Positions 1-6,668 of a stretch of 13,685 nucleotides of DNA are shown one piece after another. Source of the DNA: Paratractidigestivibacter sp963658035 (GTDB lineage: Bacteria; Actinomycetota; Coriobacteriia; Coriobacteriales; Atopobiaceae); NCBI GenBank assembly GCA_963658035.1, contig CAVKOL010000063.1:1-13685 (forward strand), read 5' to 3'. The notes beneath the pieces were generated by a model. That model made no database searches. It was not told the DNA's origin and was given only the letters and a program-made list of their open reading frames with translations. The stretch's first letter is position 1. Every line of letters begins with the position of its first letter. A program made the translations under genes and the position numbers.

Positions 1-115
1 GGAATTTGGGGCCTGTGCGGGCGACGCCGCTGGCCCGTTGGGCGCGGCGCCGGGCGGGTTTTAACCGCCGCGCAACACGGGGCGTGATAGGGTAGGAGAC
101 GTTGGCTCCCAAGCG

Positions 116-166
116 AGGAGGAATATGCTCTACATGTACGAAAGCGGCGTCTACCTACCGCACTAG
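116..166 (+). CDS. Possible 13-codon leader peptide upstream of the MFS gene
   Basis: An ATG at 125 opens a 13-codon frame, MLYMYESGVYLPH, ending in TAG at 164-166 (CDS proper 125-166). An almost ideal Shine-Dalgarno sequence, AGGAGG at 116-121, sits just before it. Such a ribosome site on so short a frame, about 55 bases ahead of a transporter start, is the arrangement used for translational attenuation of exporter and resistance genes. The peptide has three Tyr codons but no known stalling motif I can name. It could be a chance ORF or a remnant, because the frame reopens after the TAG for 14 more codons. Function is inferred from layout only. Confidence 0.35.
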   Translation, partial: RRNMLYMYESGVYLPH

Positions 167-221
167 CTGCGCCTGATTTGGCTCATTCCTCGCTACCTTT
201 ATGTCTTTTAGGAGCTGTTTC

Positions 222-1478
222 ATGTCTATCTTGAAGTCGCCCTTTGGGCGAATCGTGGGCATCAATCTGTTCTTGATGATCGCCCTGCAGTCCACGTATT
301 TCGTGGGCATCATCGGCTGCGCCACCTACGACCTGGGCGCGGGCGCCCTCGAGGTCTCGGCGCTTACCTTCTCGCTTAACACCCTGCTTGTCTTGGGCAA
401 CCTTGCGAGCGGCCCCGTCATCGATTGGATCGGGCCGAGAAAAACCCTGCTCGTGCTTCTGGCCGCCACGGCGCTCACCGGCCTGTTCGAATGGCTGTCT
501 CCCGTGAGCTACCCCTCGCTGTTCTTGGCCGCGATGGCCAACGGCTTCTTCTTTGGGGCCTCCACCACGGCGGTCGACGCCTACCCGCGTTTCTTCTCCG
601 AGGACGCGAAGGAGCTGTCGCGCACCAACTCGCTTTCCCAGGTGGCAACGGGCATCGCGGTTATCCTGGGCCCGGCGCTGGCGGCCTGGATCTGCACCTG
701 GGCGCCCAACCGGTGCGTCTTCTCGATCATGACCGTCGCCCCCTTCCCGGCCCTGGCACTGGCCTGGGCGACGCGGGAGGAGAAGCCCGTGGGCAAGCAG
801 GTCCATGCCGAGAAGAACGCCCGTCTCGCCGAGGCCTCGGGCCAGGGCGCGGGCGAGGCCGCGGTTGCCGAGAAACCCAGCTTCTTCCACGAGGTCCTCG
901 AGGGCGTGAAGATCGTCTTCACCAAGCCCGACCTGCGGATCTTGTTCATCATCAGCTTTTTGGGCTTCTTTGCCTACGGGGCCTTCGACTCGCTTGAGTC
1001 GCTGTTCTACCGAGACGTGCTGTGCGTCGACTCCGATTGGATGGGGTGGCTGTCGTCGGCCTCCGGCATCGGTGGGACGCTGGGGTCGCTTCTCGTTCTT
1101 AAGGTCGACCACAAGAAGCTCTCGACCTGGCTTTTGTCGATGGTACTGGTGCTTGTGGGCGTGGGGTCCATGATCTATACCGGTACGTCGTTTGTGCTGG
1201 TGGCGGCCGTGGGCCAGGTCGTCACCGGCATCGGCTTCGGCATGCTGGCGCCTATTCGCAACACGTTGATGCAGATGCGCAGCGACCCGGCCACCATCGG
1301 GCGCGTGGCCTCGGTCATGCGCGTGGCCATGAACTCGGCGGGCGCGTTGCCGCTGTTGGCGGCGCCGGGCCTTTCGGCCTTGTTTGGGCCGCAGGCGGTG
1401 CTCTTTGGGGCCTCGACCTTTGCGGCCGCGGTGGGCGTGGTGTGCGCCGTGGTCTATCGCCGGACCCGCGTCAAGTAA
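222..1478 (+). CDS. MFS family efflux transporter
   Basis: A 418-residue polytopic membrane protein of the major facilitator superfamily, resembling the drug/macrolide exporter (MefA-like) branch. The likely role is proton-driven export of a small molecule; the substrate is unknown. Hydrophobic segments are consistent with 12 helices in two halves. A motif A-like loop, GPVIDWIGPRKT, follows helix 2 (roughly residues 67-78). A charged central loop of about 50 residues, rich in Ala, Glu and Lys (roughly 190-240), separates the halves. The second half has glycine-rich helices (SGIGGTLGS, VTGIGFGMLAPIRN). I chose ATG 222 over the in-frame ATG at 201 because AGGAG at 210-214 lies 7 bases before 222, while 201 has no ribosome site. 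A mini-ORF lies just upstream. A drug-efflux role is inference from family resemblance. Confidence 0.8.
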   Translation: MSILKSPFGRIVGINLFLMIALQSTYFVGIIGCATYDLGAGALEVSALTFSLNTLLVLGNLASGPVIDWIGPRKTLLVLLAATALTGLFEWLSPVSYPSLFLAAMANGFFFGASTTAVDAYPRFFSEDAKELSRTNSLSQVATGIAVILGPALAAWICTWAPNRCVFSIMTVAPFPALALAWATREEKPVGKQVHAEKNARLAEASGQGAGEAAVAEKPSFFHEVLEGVKIVFTKPDLRILFIISFLGFFAYGAFDSLESLFYRDVLCVDSDWMGWLSSASGIGGTLGSLLVLKVDHKKLSTWLLSMVLVLVGVGSMIYTGTSFVLVAAVGQVVTGIGFGMLAPIRNTLMQMRSDPATIGRVASVMRVAMNSAGALPLLAAPGLSALFGPQAVLFGASTFAAAVGVVCAVVYRRTRVK

Positions 1479-1545
1479 CGCCGCCGCAGCGCGTGTCGGT
1501 CGTCTGCACTACGTTGCGCCCGCTTTAACAAATGCCGCTCTTTTT

Positions 1546-1577
1546 GGCCGCCCTGGGGCTTGTTGCCCGGGGCGGCC
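1546..1577 (+). terminator. Strong GC hairpin between MFS and BASS genes, possible terminator
   Basis: Arms 1546-1557 and 1566-1577 form a 12-bp stem with one T-G wobble and an 8-base loop. It lies 67 bases after the MFS stop and 42 bases before the next start. Only CTTAT follows it, so it is a poor intrinsic terminator. It could instead be an attenuating or mRNA-stabilising hairpin between the two transporter genes. Confidence 0.4.
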
Positions 1578-1619
1578 TTATCATGGTGCGCGTTTGCGAG
1601 CTTTGAGGAGGTCTTTGTT

Positions 1620-2594
1620 TTGCAGGCTTGGAAGTCGTTGGGGTCGTTCATCGGAAGCCACCTGGCGTTCATCGCGCCCATCTGCGTCGCCTTGGGCGTG
1701 CTTTTCCCGCAGGAGCTGGCTTTCTTGAAACCTTGGGTGACGCCGCTTTTTGCCTTCATGACCTTCCAGGGAGCTTTGGGCAACAACTTGAAGCACCTTC
1801 TCGACGCCTTCCGCCACCCGGCGGCGATGCTCGTGACCTTGTTCATCTCGACGGTTTTGATGCCGGTTGTGGCCTATGGCCTGGGCCTTCTTTTCTTTGG
1901 CAACAACATGAACATCGTCTGCGGCATCGTACTCGAGTACAGCGTTCCGGTGGCGGTGGTCTCGGCCATGTGGATCAACATGTTTGACGGCGACCTGTCA
2001 CAGGGCCTGGCCACGCTGCTTGTCTCGACGGTGCTGGCGCCGGTGACCATTCCCTTGACGCTGCAGCTTTTGCTGGGCCAGACGGTCGCGGTCGACGTCG
2101 CCAGCATGATGCAGAGCATGCTGGTCCAGATCGCGTTGCCCGCCCTTGCCGGCATGGTGGCAAACGACCTTTCCCACGGCCGCGGCAAGGCCGAGCTCTC
2201 ACCCGTCCTGGCGCCTGCCGCCAAGATCGCCCTGGTGCTGGTCATCCTTTCTAACTCGACGGGCGTTTCTCCGTACATGAGGAACCTCACGCCGCAGCTC
2301 GTGGGCGTGATCGTGTTCATCGGCGTCTTTGCAAGCACGGGGTATTTCTGGGGCTTGGGGATCTCGCGCCTGTGGAAGCGCGACCGAAAGACGCAGGTCA
2401 CGATGACCTTCCAAACGGGCATGCGCAACATCTCGGCGGGCGCCGTCCTGGCCTCGCAGTACTTCCCCGGCGAGGTCATGTTCCCCGTGATCGTGGGCAC
2501 CTTGTTCCAGCAGGTCCTGGCCGCGTGCTTTGGCAACTTCATGAAGTGGCTTTTGGCCCGCGAGGACGCCGCCGCGACCGCAGCGGGGGAGTGA
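1620..2594 (+). CDS. Bile acid:sodium symporter (BASS/SBF) family transporter
   Basis: A 324-residue membrane protein of the BASS/SBF fold, the usual length for this family. These proteins import bile acids, pantoate, pyruvate or related organic anions with sodium; the substrate here cannot be read from sequence. Evidence is an all-hydrophobic profile of about 9-10 helices, the early FMTFQGAL segment, a mid-protein segment rich in small residues, and the family-like motif TFQTGMRNISAGAVLASQYFP near residue 265. The start is taken as TTG 1620 because GAGGAGG at 1605-1611 lies 8 bases before it. The in-frame TTG at 1560 would begin inside the GC hairpin and lacks a ribosome site. The product ends in a short Ala-rich tail (REDAAATAAGE). 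The gene is followed 19 bases later by inverted-repeat element A, which may end transcription. Confidence 0.8.
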   Translation: MQAWKSLGSFIGSHLAFIAPICVALGVLFPQELAFLKPWVTPLFAFMTFQGALGNNLKHLLDAFRHPAAMLVTLFISTVLMPVVAYGLGLLFFGNNMNIVCGIVLEYSVPVAVVSAMWINMFDGDLSQGLATLLVSTVLAPVTIPLTLQLLLGQTVAVDVASMMQSMLVQIALPALAGMVANDLSHGRGKAELSPVLAPAAKIALVLVILSNSTGVSPYMRNLTPQLVGVIVFIGVFASTGYFWGLGISRLWKRDRKTQVTMTFQTGMRNISAGAVLASQYFPGEVMFPVIVGTLFQQVLAACFGNFMKWLLAREDAAATAAGE

Positions 2595-2613
2595 CGGGCC
2601 CAACGCGTCGCCT

Positions 2614-2749
2614 CGCGCGACTTTTCTTGGTTTAAATCGGCTCTGGGTGAGTAGCCACGCGAAAGGCCCCGACGTTTGCCCAGTTGGCAGACGTCGGGGC
2701 TGTGCGTTGTACTCGGCGGGTCCCGATTTAAACCAAGAAAAGTCGCGCG
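2614..2749. repeat. Element A: perfect 27-bp inverted repeat enclosing a nested hairpin
   Basis: Arms 2614-2640 and 2723-2749 are perfect reverse complements over 27 bases. The 82-base spacer is itself ordered: GAGTA (2649-2653) pairs with TACTC (2710-2714), ACGC (2657-2660) with GCGT (2704-2707), and 2666-2680 with 2686-2700 in a 15-bp stem with one wobble and a 5-base loop. The whole 136 bases thus fold as one long interrupted hairpin. No target duplication is visible at the edges. It begins 19 bases after the BASS gene stop, so it could act as a terminator. Its arms are much longer than usual, and a small non-autonomous mobile element or a folded RNA is equally possible. Confidence 0.75.
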
Positions 2750-2819
2750 TGTGTATTTTGAGGCGGCATTATAGGGCATTTTTACTGCAGGATTTGAATC
2801 GCGGTCGAAATTCTCCCGT

Positions 2820-2909
2820 TTAGAGCTGTGCGTTTGTGGCGGCTATGAGCTCTTCGATCGTGTCTAGAGCGAGTCCCTGGTTGATGAGCTCGCCCTTCTC
2901 TGCTGTCAT
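2820..2909 (-). CDS. Possible 29-residue peptide or 3' remnant of a lost gene
   Basis: On the minus strand ATG (2907-2909) to TAA (2820-2822) encodes a 29-residue peptide beginning MTAEKGELINQGLALDTI and ending in a Glu/Ile/Ala-rich amphipathic stretch, EELIAATNAQL. Its composition looks like normal protein rather than the Arg/Pro/Gly-rich shadows elsewhere in the window. The frame stays open upstream for more than 30 codons (including QITPGFRPLSKGAA), so it may be the C-terminal end of a decayed gene. No convincing ribosome site precedes the ATG (only GAAGG). I do not recognise the family. Confidence 0.25.
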   Translation of the reverse strand: MTAEKGELINQGLALDTIEELIAATNAQL

Positions 2910-3004
2910 GGCCGCGCCCTTCGAGAGGGGCCGAAACCCCGGCGTGATTTGGTCAGTCTGGTTTCGCGCCCCGCCCCGCCCGTGCCGCCGCCTGCCGCCT
3001 GCCG

Positions 3005-3037
3005 TACAATAGCCGGGTTTATCGGCCTGACAGGAGG
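3005..3037 (+). promoter_or_regulatory. Likely -10 box and ribosome site of the gatCAB operon
   Basis: TACAAT at 3005-3010 is a good -10 hexamer, but no clear -35 hexamer lies 16-18 bases upstream in the C-rich run. AGGAGG at 3032-3037 is the ribosome site for ATG 3042. The -10 assignment rests on position and hexamer match only. Confidence 0.4.
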
Positions 3038-3041
3038 AAGT

Positions 3042-3359
3042 ATGGCTCTATCTAGCCAAGACGTCGCGGGCATCGCGGATTACGCGCGCATCGCCTTAAC
3101 CGACGAAGAGCTCCAAGAGATGACTGTGTACATGAACGAGGCGGTGGAGCTTCTGGAGCCCATCCGCCAGTACGACCTTGAGGGCGTCGACCCCACCTTC
3201 CACCCCATCGGCGACCTCTCCAACGTGATGGGCGCCGACGTCGTGGACACCGACGTCCGCGCGCTGCCCATCGACGTCGCGCTCAAGAACGCGCCGGCGT
3301 CCCACGACCGCTACTTCAGGGTCCCCTCGATCCTGGGCGACCAGGGAGGCGATCGCTAA
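3042..3359 (+). CDS. gatC: Glu-tRNA(Gln)/Asp-tRNA(Asn) amidotransferase subunit C
   Basis: GatC, 105 residues, is the small subunit that clamps GatA to GatB in the cytoplasmic transamidase converting misacylated Glu-tRNA(Gln), and often Asp-tRNA(Asn), to Gln-tRNA and Asn-tRNA. Family features are the N-terminal helix DVAGIADYARIALTDEELQ (about residues 7-25), the ARIAL-type segment, an Asp/Val-Pro central stretch (YDLEGVDPTFHP) and the C-terminal FRVPSILGD (about 93-101). ATG 3042 is chosen because AGGAGG lies 4 bases upstream. A longer in-frame start at 2949 would add a Pro/Ala-rich stretch unlike any GatC. The stop overlaps the gatA start as TAATG, indicating translational coupling. Length is slightly above the usual 95-100. 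Confidence 0.95.
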   Translation: MALSSQDVAGIADYARIALTDEELQEMTVYMNEAVELLEPIRQYDLEGVDPTFHPIGDLSNVMGADVVDTDVRALPIDVALKNAPASHDRYFRVPSILGDQGGDR

Positions 3360-4852
3360 TGGCCAACTTCGATACCTTAACCGCGGCCCAGATCGCGGCC
3401 GGCGTCGTTGCCGGCGACTTTAGCGCCGTCGACGTGGCCCGCGCTTCGCTCGAGGCCATCGAGGCCCGCGAGCCCGAGGTCCAGGCCTTCCTGCAGGTCA
3501 GTGCCGACCTTGCTCTGGCAGCAGCCGAGAAGACCGACGCGGCCCGCGCGGCCGGCGAGAAGCTCGGCCCCCTGGCGGGCGTGCCGGTTGCCTTCAAGGA
3601 CAACATGCACCTTCTGGGCACCCGCACCACCTGCGCCTCCAAGATGTTGGAGAACTACGAGTCGACCTTCACCGCGACCTGCGTCCAGCGCATGTTGGAC
3701 GCAGGCGCCACGCCGGTGGGCAAGGCCAACATGGACGAGTTCGCCTTTGGCTCGTCGACCGAGTCGTCGGCCTTTCACCGCACCAACAACCCCTGGGACA
3801 CCACGCGCGTGCCCGGCGGCTCGTCGGGCGGCTCGGCCGCGGCCGTGGCTGCCGGCGAGGTCACCTTGTCCCTGGGCTCCGACACCGGCGGCTCGATCCG
3901 CCAGCCGGCCTCGCTTTGCGGCGTTGTGGGCATGAAGCCCACCTACGGTGCCGTCAGCCGCTACGGCGTGGTGGCCTTTGGCTCGTCGCTTGACCAGGTG
4001 GGCCCCTTTGGCCGCACCGTGGCCGACGTCGCCCTTGCCATGAACGCCCTGGTGGGCGCCGGGCGCGACCCGTACGACTCCACGAGCCAGGACTGCCCGG
4101 TCGACTTCCTTGAGCACCTGGAGGACCCGATCGAGGGCAAGACCGTGGGCGTCGTGCCCGCCCTCATGGAGGCCGCGGGCTTGACCGGCGAGGTCAAGGC
4201 CGCCCTTAACGCCGCCGCCAACAAGCTCGCCGAGCAGGGCGCCAACATCATCGAGGTCGACCTGCCCAACATCGCGAGCGCCATCGCCGCCTACTACGTC
4301 ATCGCCCCGTGCGAGGCCTTCTCCAACCTGGCCCGTTTCGACGGCGTGCGCTACGGCTACCAGGAGGCCGGCTGCGCCAACCTGGCCGACCAGACGTCGC
4401 TCTCTCGCGCGCACGGCTTTGGCAGCGAGGCCAAACGCCGCCAGATGCTGGGCGCGTATCTCCTTTCCAGCGGCACCTACGACAAGTACTACTATCCCGC
4501 CCAGCAGGTGCGCACCCTCATCACGCGCGACTACGCGGCGGCATACGAGAAGTGCGACGTCATCTTGATGCCCGCAAGCCCGCGCACGGCCTTTAAGTTT
4601 GGCGAGATAAGCGACCCCACGCAGATGTACGCCTCCGACATGTTCACCATCTCCAACAACATCGCCGGCAACGGCGGCATCTCGGTGCCGCTGGGCCTGG
4701 GCGAGACGAGCGGCCTGCCCGTCTCGGCGCAGCTGCAGGGCCCGGCCTTCAAGGACCGCAGCCTCTTGCAGTTCGCCCGCGCCATCGAGCGCTCCTTTGA
4801 CGCCAAGGGCGCCGTCGCGCCCGCCTTCGCCGGGAAGGGAGGCGAGCTGTAA
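3359..4852 (+). CDS. gatA: Glu-tRNA(Gln)/Asp-tRNA(Asn) amidotransferase subunit A
   Basis: GatA, 497 residues, is the amidase-signature subunit that hydrolyses glutamine and passes ammonia to GatB. The Ser-cisSer-Lys triad is intact: Lys80 in VAFKDNM, Ser155 in the glycine-rich VPGGSSGGSAAA, and nucleophile Ser179 in GSDTGGSIRQPAS. These match the S. aureus residues Lys79, Ser154 and Ser178 with an offset of one. The conserved segments GKANMDEFAFGSSTE (about 121-135) and GMKPTYGAVSRYG (191-203) are also present, and length is normal for the family. It is coupled to gatC and gatB by TAATG overlaps at both ends, so the three subunits come from one message. The complex serves organisms that lack GlnRS and/or AsnRS, which is inferred for this genome and not shown in the window. 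Confidence 0.97.
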   Translation: MANFDTLTAAQIAAGVVAGDFSAVDVARASLEAIEAREPEVQAFLQVSADLALAAAEKTDAARAAGEKLGPLAGVPVAFKDNMHLLGTRTTCASKMLENYESTFTATCVQRMLDAGATPVGKANMDEFAFGSSTESSAFHRTNNPWDTTRVPGGSSGGSAAAVAAGEVTLSLGSDTGGSIRQPASLCGVVGMKPTYGAVSRYGVVAFGSSLDQVGPFGRTVADVALAMNALVGAGRDPYDSTSQDCPVDFLEHLEDPIEGKTVGVVPALMEAAGLTGEVKAALNAAANKLAEQGANIIEVDLPNIASAIAAYYVIAPCEAFSNLARFDGVRYGYQEAGCANLADQTSLSRAHGFGSEAKRRQMLGAYLLSSGTYDKYYYPAQQVRTLITRDYAAAYEKCDVILMPASPRTAFKFGEISDPTQMYASDMFTISNNIAGNGGISVPLGLGETSGLPVSAQLQGPAFKDRSLLQFARAIERSFDAKGAVAPAFAGKGGEL

Positions 4853-6408
4853 TGAAGAAGCTCAACGAGGTCTTGAAGGACTGGGAGGCCGTCATTGGCC
4901 TTGAGGTACACACCGAGCTCACCGCCCTGGATACCAAGATGTTCTGCAACTGCCGTCTGTCCCACGACGACGAGCCCAACACCAACGTCTGCCCCGTGTG
5001 CCTGGGCATGCCCGGCGCCCTGCCGGTGCCCAACCGCGCGGCCATCGAGTCCATCGTGATGGCGGGCCTGGCCACCAACTGCCAGATCCAGAAGCACTCG
5101 ATGTTCTACCGCAAGCACTACTTCTATCCCGACATGGCCAAGAACTTCCAGACCACCCAGGGTCCCGTGGCCTTCTGCATGTACGGCCACCTGGACCTTG
5201 AGGTCGCAGGGCAGGGCGCCCAGGAGCGCCCCGACCACGTCCAGACCGGAAACGTGGCCCCCGGCGGCATGGAGGCCGCTTCTCCCGTCACCATCGACAA
5301 GAACGCCGACGGCTCCTATACCACGCCGATCCGCATCTTCCGCATCCACATGGAGGAGGACGCCGCCAAGATGGTCCACGTGGGCGGCGAGGAGGGCCGC
5401 ATCGGCGGCGCCGCGGAGTCCTACATCGACTACAACCGCTGCGGCACTCCGTTGATCGAGCTGGTGACCGAGCCCGACCTGCGCACCCCCGAGGAGGCGC
5501 GCCTCTTCATGGAGAAGCTGCGCCAGACGTTCCTTACGCTGGGCATCTCTGACTGCTCGCTCGAGAACGGCTCGATGCGCTGCGACGGCAACGTGTCGCT
5601 GCGCCGCCGCGGCAGCGACCAGCTGGGCACCAAGACCGAGATGAAGAACATCAACTCGTTCAAGAGCCTGCACGACGCCCTTGAGTACGAGATCTGCCGC
5701 CAGGCCGAGGTGCTTGAGGAGGGCGGCATCATCTACCAGGAGACCCGTCACTGGGAGCCCTCCAAGCGCCGCACCATCGTCATGCGCGTGAAAGAGACGG
5801 CAGACGACTATCGCCTGTTCCCCGATCCGGACTTGGCACCCTTCGACCTTACCGACGACTTCATCGAGGCTGCCCGCGCCCGCATCCCCGAGCTGCCCGA
5901 CGCCAAGCGCGACCGCTACATGGCCGATTTTGGCCTGAAGCGCGCCGACGCCGCCCAGCTTGCCGGCGACCCCAAGGTTGCCGCCTTCTTCGAGGAGGCC
6001 TGCCAGGGTGCCGAGCCTAAGGTCGTGTCCACCGTGGGCAACGTCATGGTCAACCTCGTGCCCAGCTACGACGCCTTGACGCCCGCGCAGGTGCGCTCCA
6101 TCGCGGGTCTTCTCGCCGCCGACGCCATCACGTTTGCCCAGGCCCGTGAGGTCCTGGACGCCGTCAACGGCACCGACGACGACCCCGAGAAGGTTGTGGA
6201 CGAGAAGGGCCTGCGCCAGGTGACCGATACCGGTGCGCTTGAGCCCATCGTCGACGAGGTTCTGGGCCGCTGCGCCGACCAGGTCCAGCAGTACCGCGAC
6301 GGCAACAAGAAGGTCATCGGCTTCCTTGTGGGCCAGTGCATGAAGGCCGCAAAGGGTTCTGGCAACCCCAAGCTCTTCAACCAGCTGCTGGCCCAAAAGC
6401 TGGGGTAG
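4852..6408 (+). CDS. gatB: Glu-tRNA(Gln)/Asp-tRNA(Asn) amidotransferase subunit B
   Basis: GatB, 518 residues, binds the misacylated tRNA, phosphorylates the acyl side chain with ATP and amidates it with ammonia from GatA. It shows the GatB signature order: VIGLEVHTEL (14-23), paired cysteines FCNC (Cys32, Cys34) and CPVC (Cys47, Cys50) that bind zinc in the family, LGMPGALPVPN, the HYFYPDMAKN segment, RIHMEEDAAK (164-173), DYNRCGTPLIELVTEPDLRT (193-212) and the C-terminal tRNA-binding YqeY-like tail (about 370-518) ending FNQLLAQKLG. It is longer than the usual 475-500 residues: about 35 extra residues lie between LDLEV and IRIFRIH (roughly 119-158), with a smaller extension near 178-188. 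The start overlaps the gatA stop. It is the last gene of the operon and is followed by a long hairpin. Confidence 0.97.
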   Translation: MKKLNEVLKDWEAVIGLEVHTELTALDTKMFCNCRLSHDDEPNTNVCPVCLGMPGALPVPNRAAIESIVMAGLATNCQIQKHSMFYRKHYFYPDMAKNFQTTQGPVAFCMYGHLDLEVAGQGAQERPDHVQTGNVAPGGMEAASPVTIDKNADGSYTTPIRIFRIHMEEDAAKMVHVGGEEGRIGGAAESYIDYNRCGTPLIELVTEPDLRTPEEARLFMEKLRQTFLTLGISDCSLENGSMRCDGNVSLRRRGSDQLGTKTEMKNINSFKSLHDALEYEICRQAEVLEEGGIIYQETRHWEPSKRRTIVMRVKETADDYRLFPDPDLAPFDLTDDFIEAARARIPELPDAKRDRYMADFGLKRADAAQLAGDPKVAAFFEEACQGAEPKVVSTVGNVMVNLVPSYDALTPAQVRSIAGLLAADAITFAQAREVLDAVNGTDDDPEKVVDEKGLRQVTDTGALEPIVDEVLGRCADQVQQYRDGNKKVIGFLVGQCMKAAKGSGNPKLFNQLLAQKLG

Positions 6409-6427
6409 CCGCAGGTAGACGGCTTGA

Positions 6428-6476
6428 TTTTCTCGCCAAGAAGACCTTGTGCGCTTCTTGGTGAGAAAAGAATTTT
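6428..6476 (+). terminator. Long hairpin terminator after gatB
   Basis: Arms 6428-6443 and 6454-6469 form a 16-bp stem with one G-T wobble and a 10-base loop, starting 19 bases after the gatB stop. A short T tract (AATTTT) follows. A second small hairpin, TTTTGG/CCAAAA, lies just beyond, around 6473-6490. Together they probably end the gatCAB transcript and shield the tRNA promoter. Confidence 0.65.
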
Positions 6477-6507
6477 GGGCTTTTGCCAAAAAAGTTCGAA
6501 ATTTCGC

Positions 6508-6536
6508 TTGCAAGGGGTGGGGGATCTGCGTAATAT
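6508..6536 (+). promoter_or_regulatory. Sigma70-type promoter of tRNA-Gly
   Basis: TTGCAA at 6508-6513 and TAATAT at 6531-6536 are spaced by exactly 17 bases. The start of transcription is predicted near 6543, about 9 bases before the mature tRNA. Confidence 0.8.
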
Positions 6537-6551
6537 ATCTCCTTGCGTCAC

Positions 6552-6627
6552 GCGGGCTTAGCGCAGTTGGTAGCGCGCAACCTTGCCAAGGTTGAGGTCG
6601 CGGGTTCGAACCCCGTAGCCCGCTCCA
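6552..6627 (+). tRNA. tRNA-Gly (anticodon GCC)
   Basis: A full cloverleaf of 76 bases with encoded CCA. The acceptor stem GCGGGCT/AGCCCGC is perfect, the D stem is GCGC/GCGC, the anticodon stem CAACC/GGTTG holds the loop TTGCCAA, and the T arm carries TTCGAAC. The T stem (GCGGG/CCCGT) has one G-T wobble. The discriminator base is T, as expected for bacterial glycine tRNA. It reads GGC and GGT codons, which are heavily used in the neighbouring genes. Confidence 0.98.
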
Positions 6628-6634
6628 TGAATTC

Positions 6635-6668
6635 AAAAGGCCAGAGGCTTCGAGTCTCTGGCCTTTTT
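6635..6668 (+). terminator. Intrinsic terminator of tRNA-Gly
   Basis: AAAAGGCCAGAG (6635-6646) pairs with CTCTGGCCTTTT, extended inward to a 3-base TCG loop, and ends in a TTTTT run. It starts eight bases after the tRNA 3' end and is a textbook intrinsic terminator. Confidence 0.92.

Larger units (their letters stand above)
2750..3041. other. Spacer between element A and gatC
   Basis: This stretch holds the possible minus-strand peptide (2820-2909), a C-rich run (about 2965-3000) and the gatC promoter and ribosome-site region. I see no other gene or RNA in it. Bases 2750-2819 are less GC-rich than the rest and unassigned. Confidence 0.5.

Noticed and set aside
1..93. Possible 3' end of an upstream gene at the window edge
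   Set aside because: All three forward frames stop within the first 93 bases, and none gives a recognisable C-terminus, so no gene can be assigned.
81..105. T-box or other known riboswitch before the MFS gene
   Set aside because: No T-box consensus, specifier loop or other recognised riboswitch core; only a weak GGAG/CTCC stem is present.
201..221. Seven-residue longer start for the MFS gene at ATG 201
   Set aside because: No ribosome site precedes 201, while AGGAG is 7 bases before ATG 222; the extension would place the true ribosome site inside the coding sequence.
2949..3041. Upstream-extended GatC start
   Set aside because: It adds a Pro/Ala-rich leader not found in GatC and runs through the likely -10 box and ribosome site.
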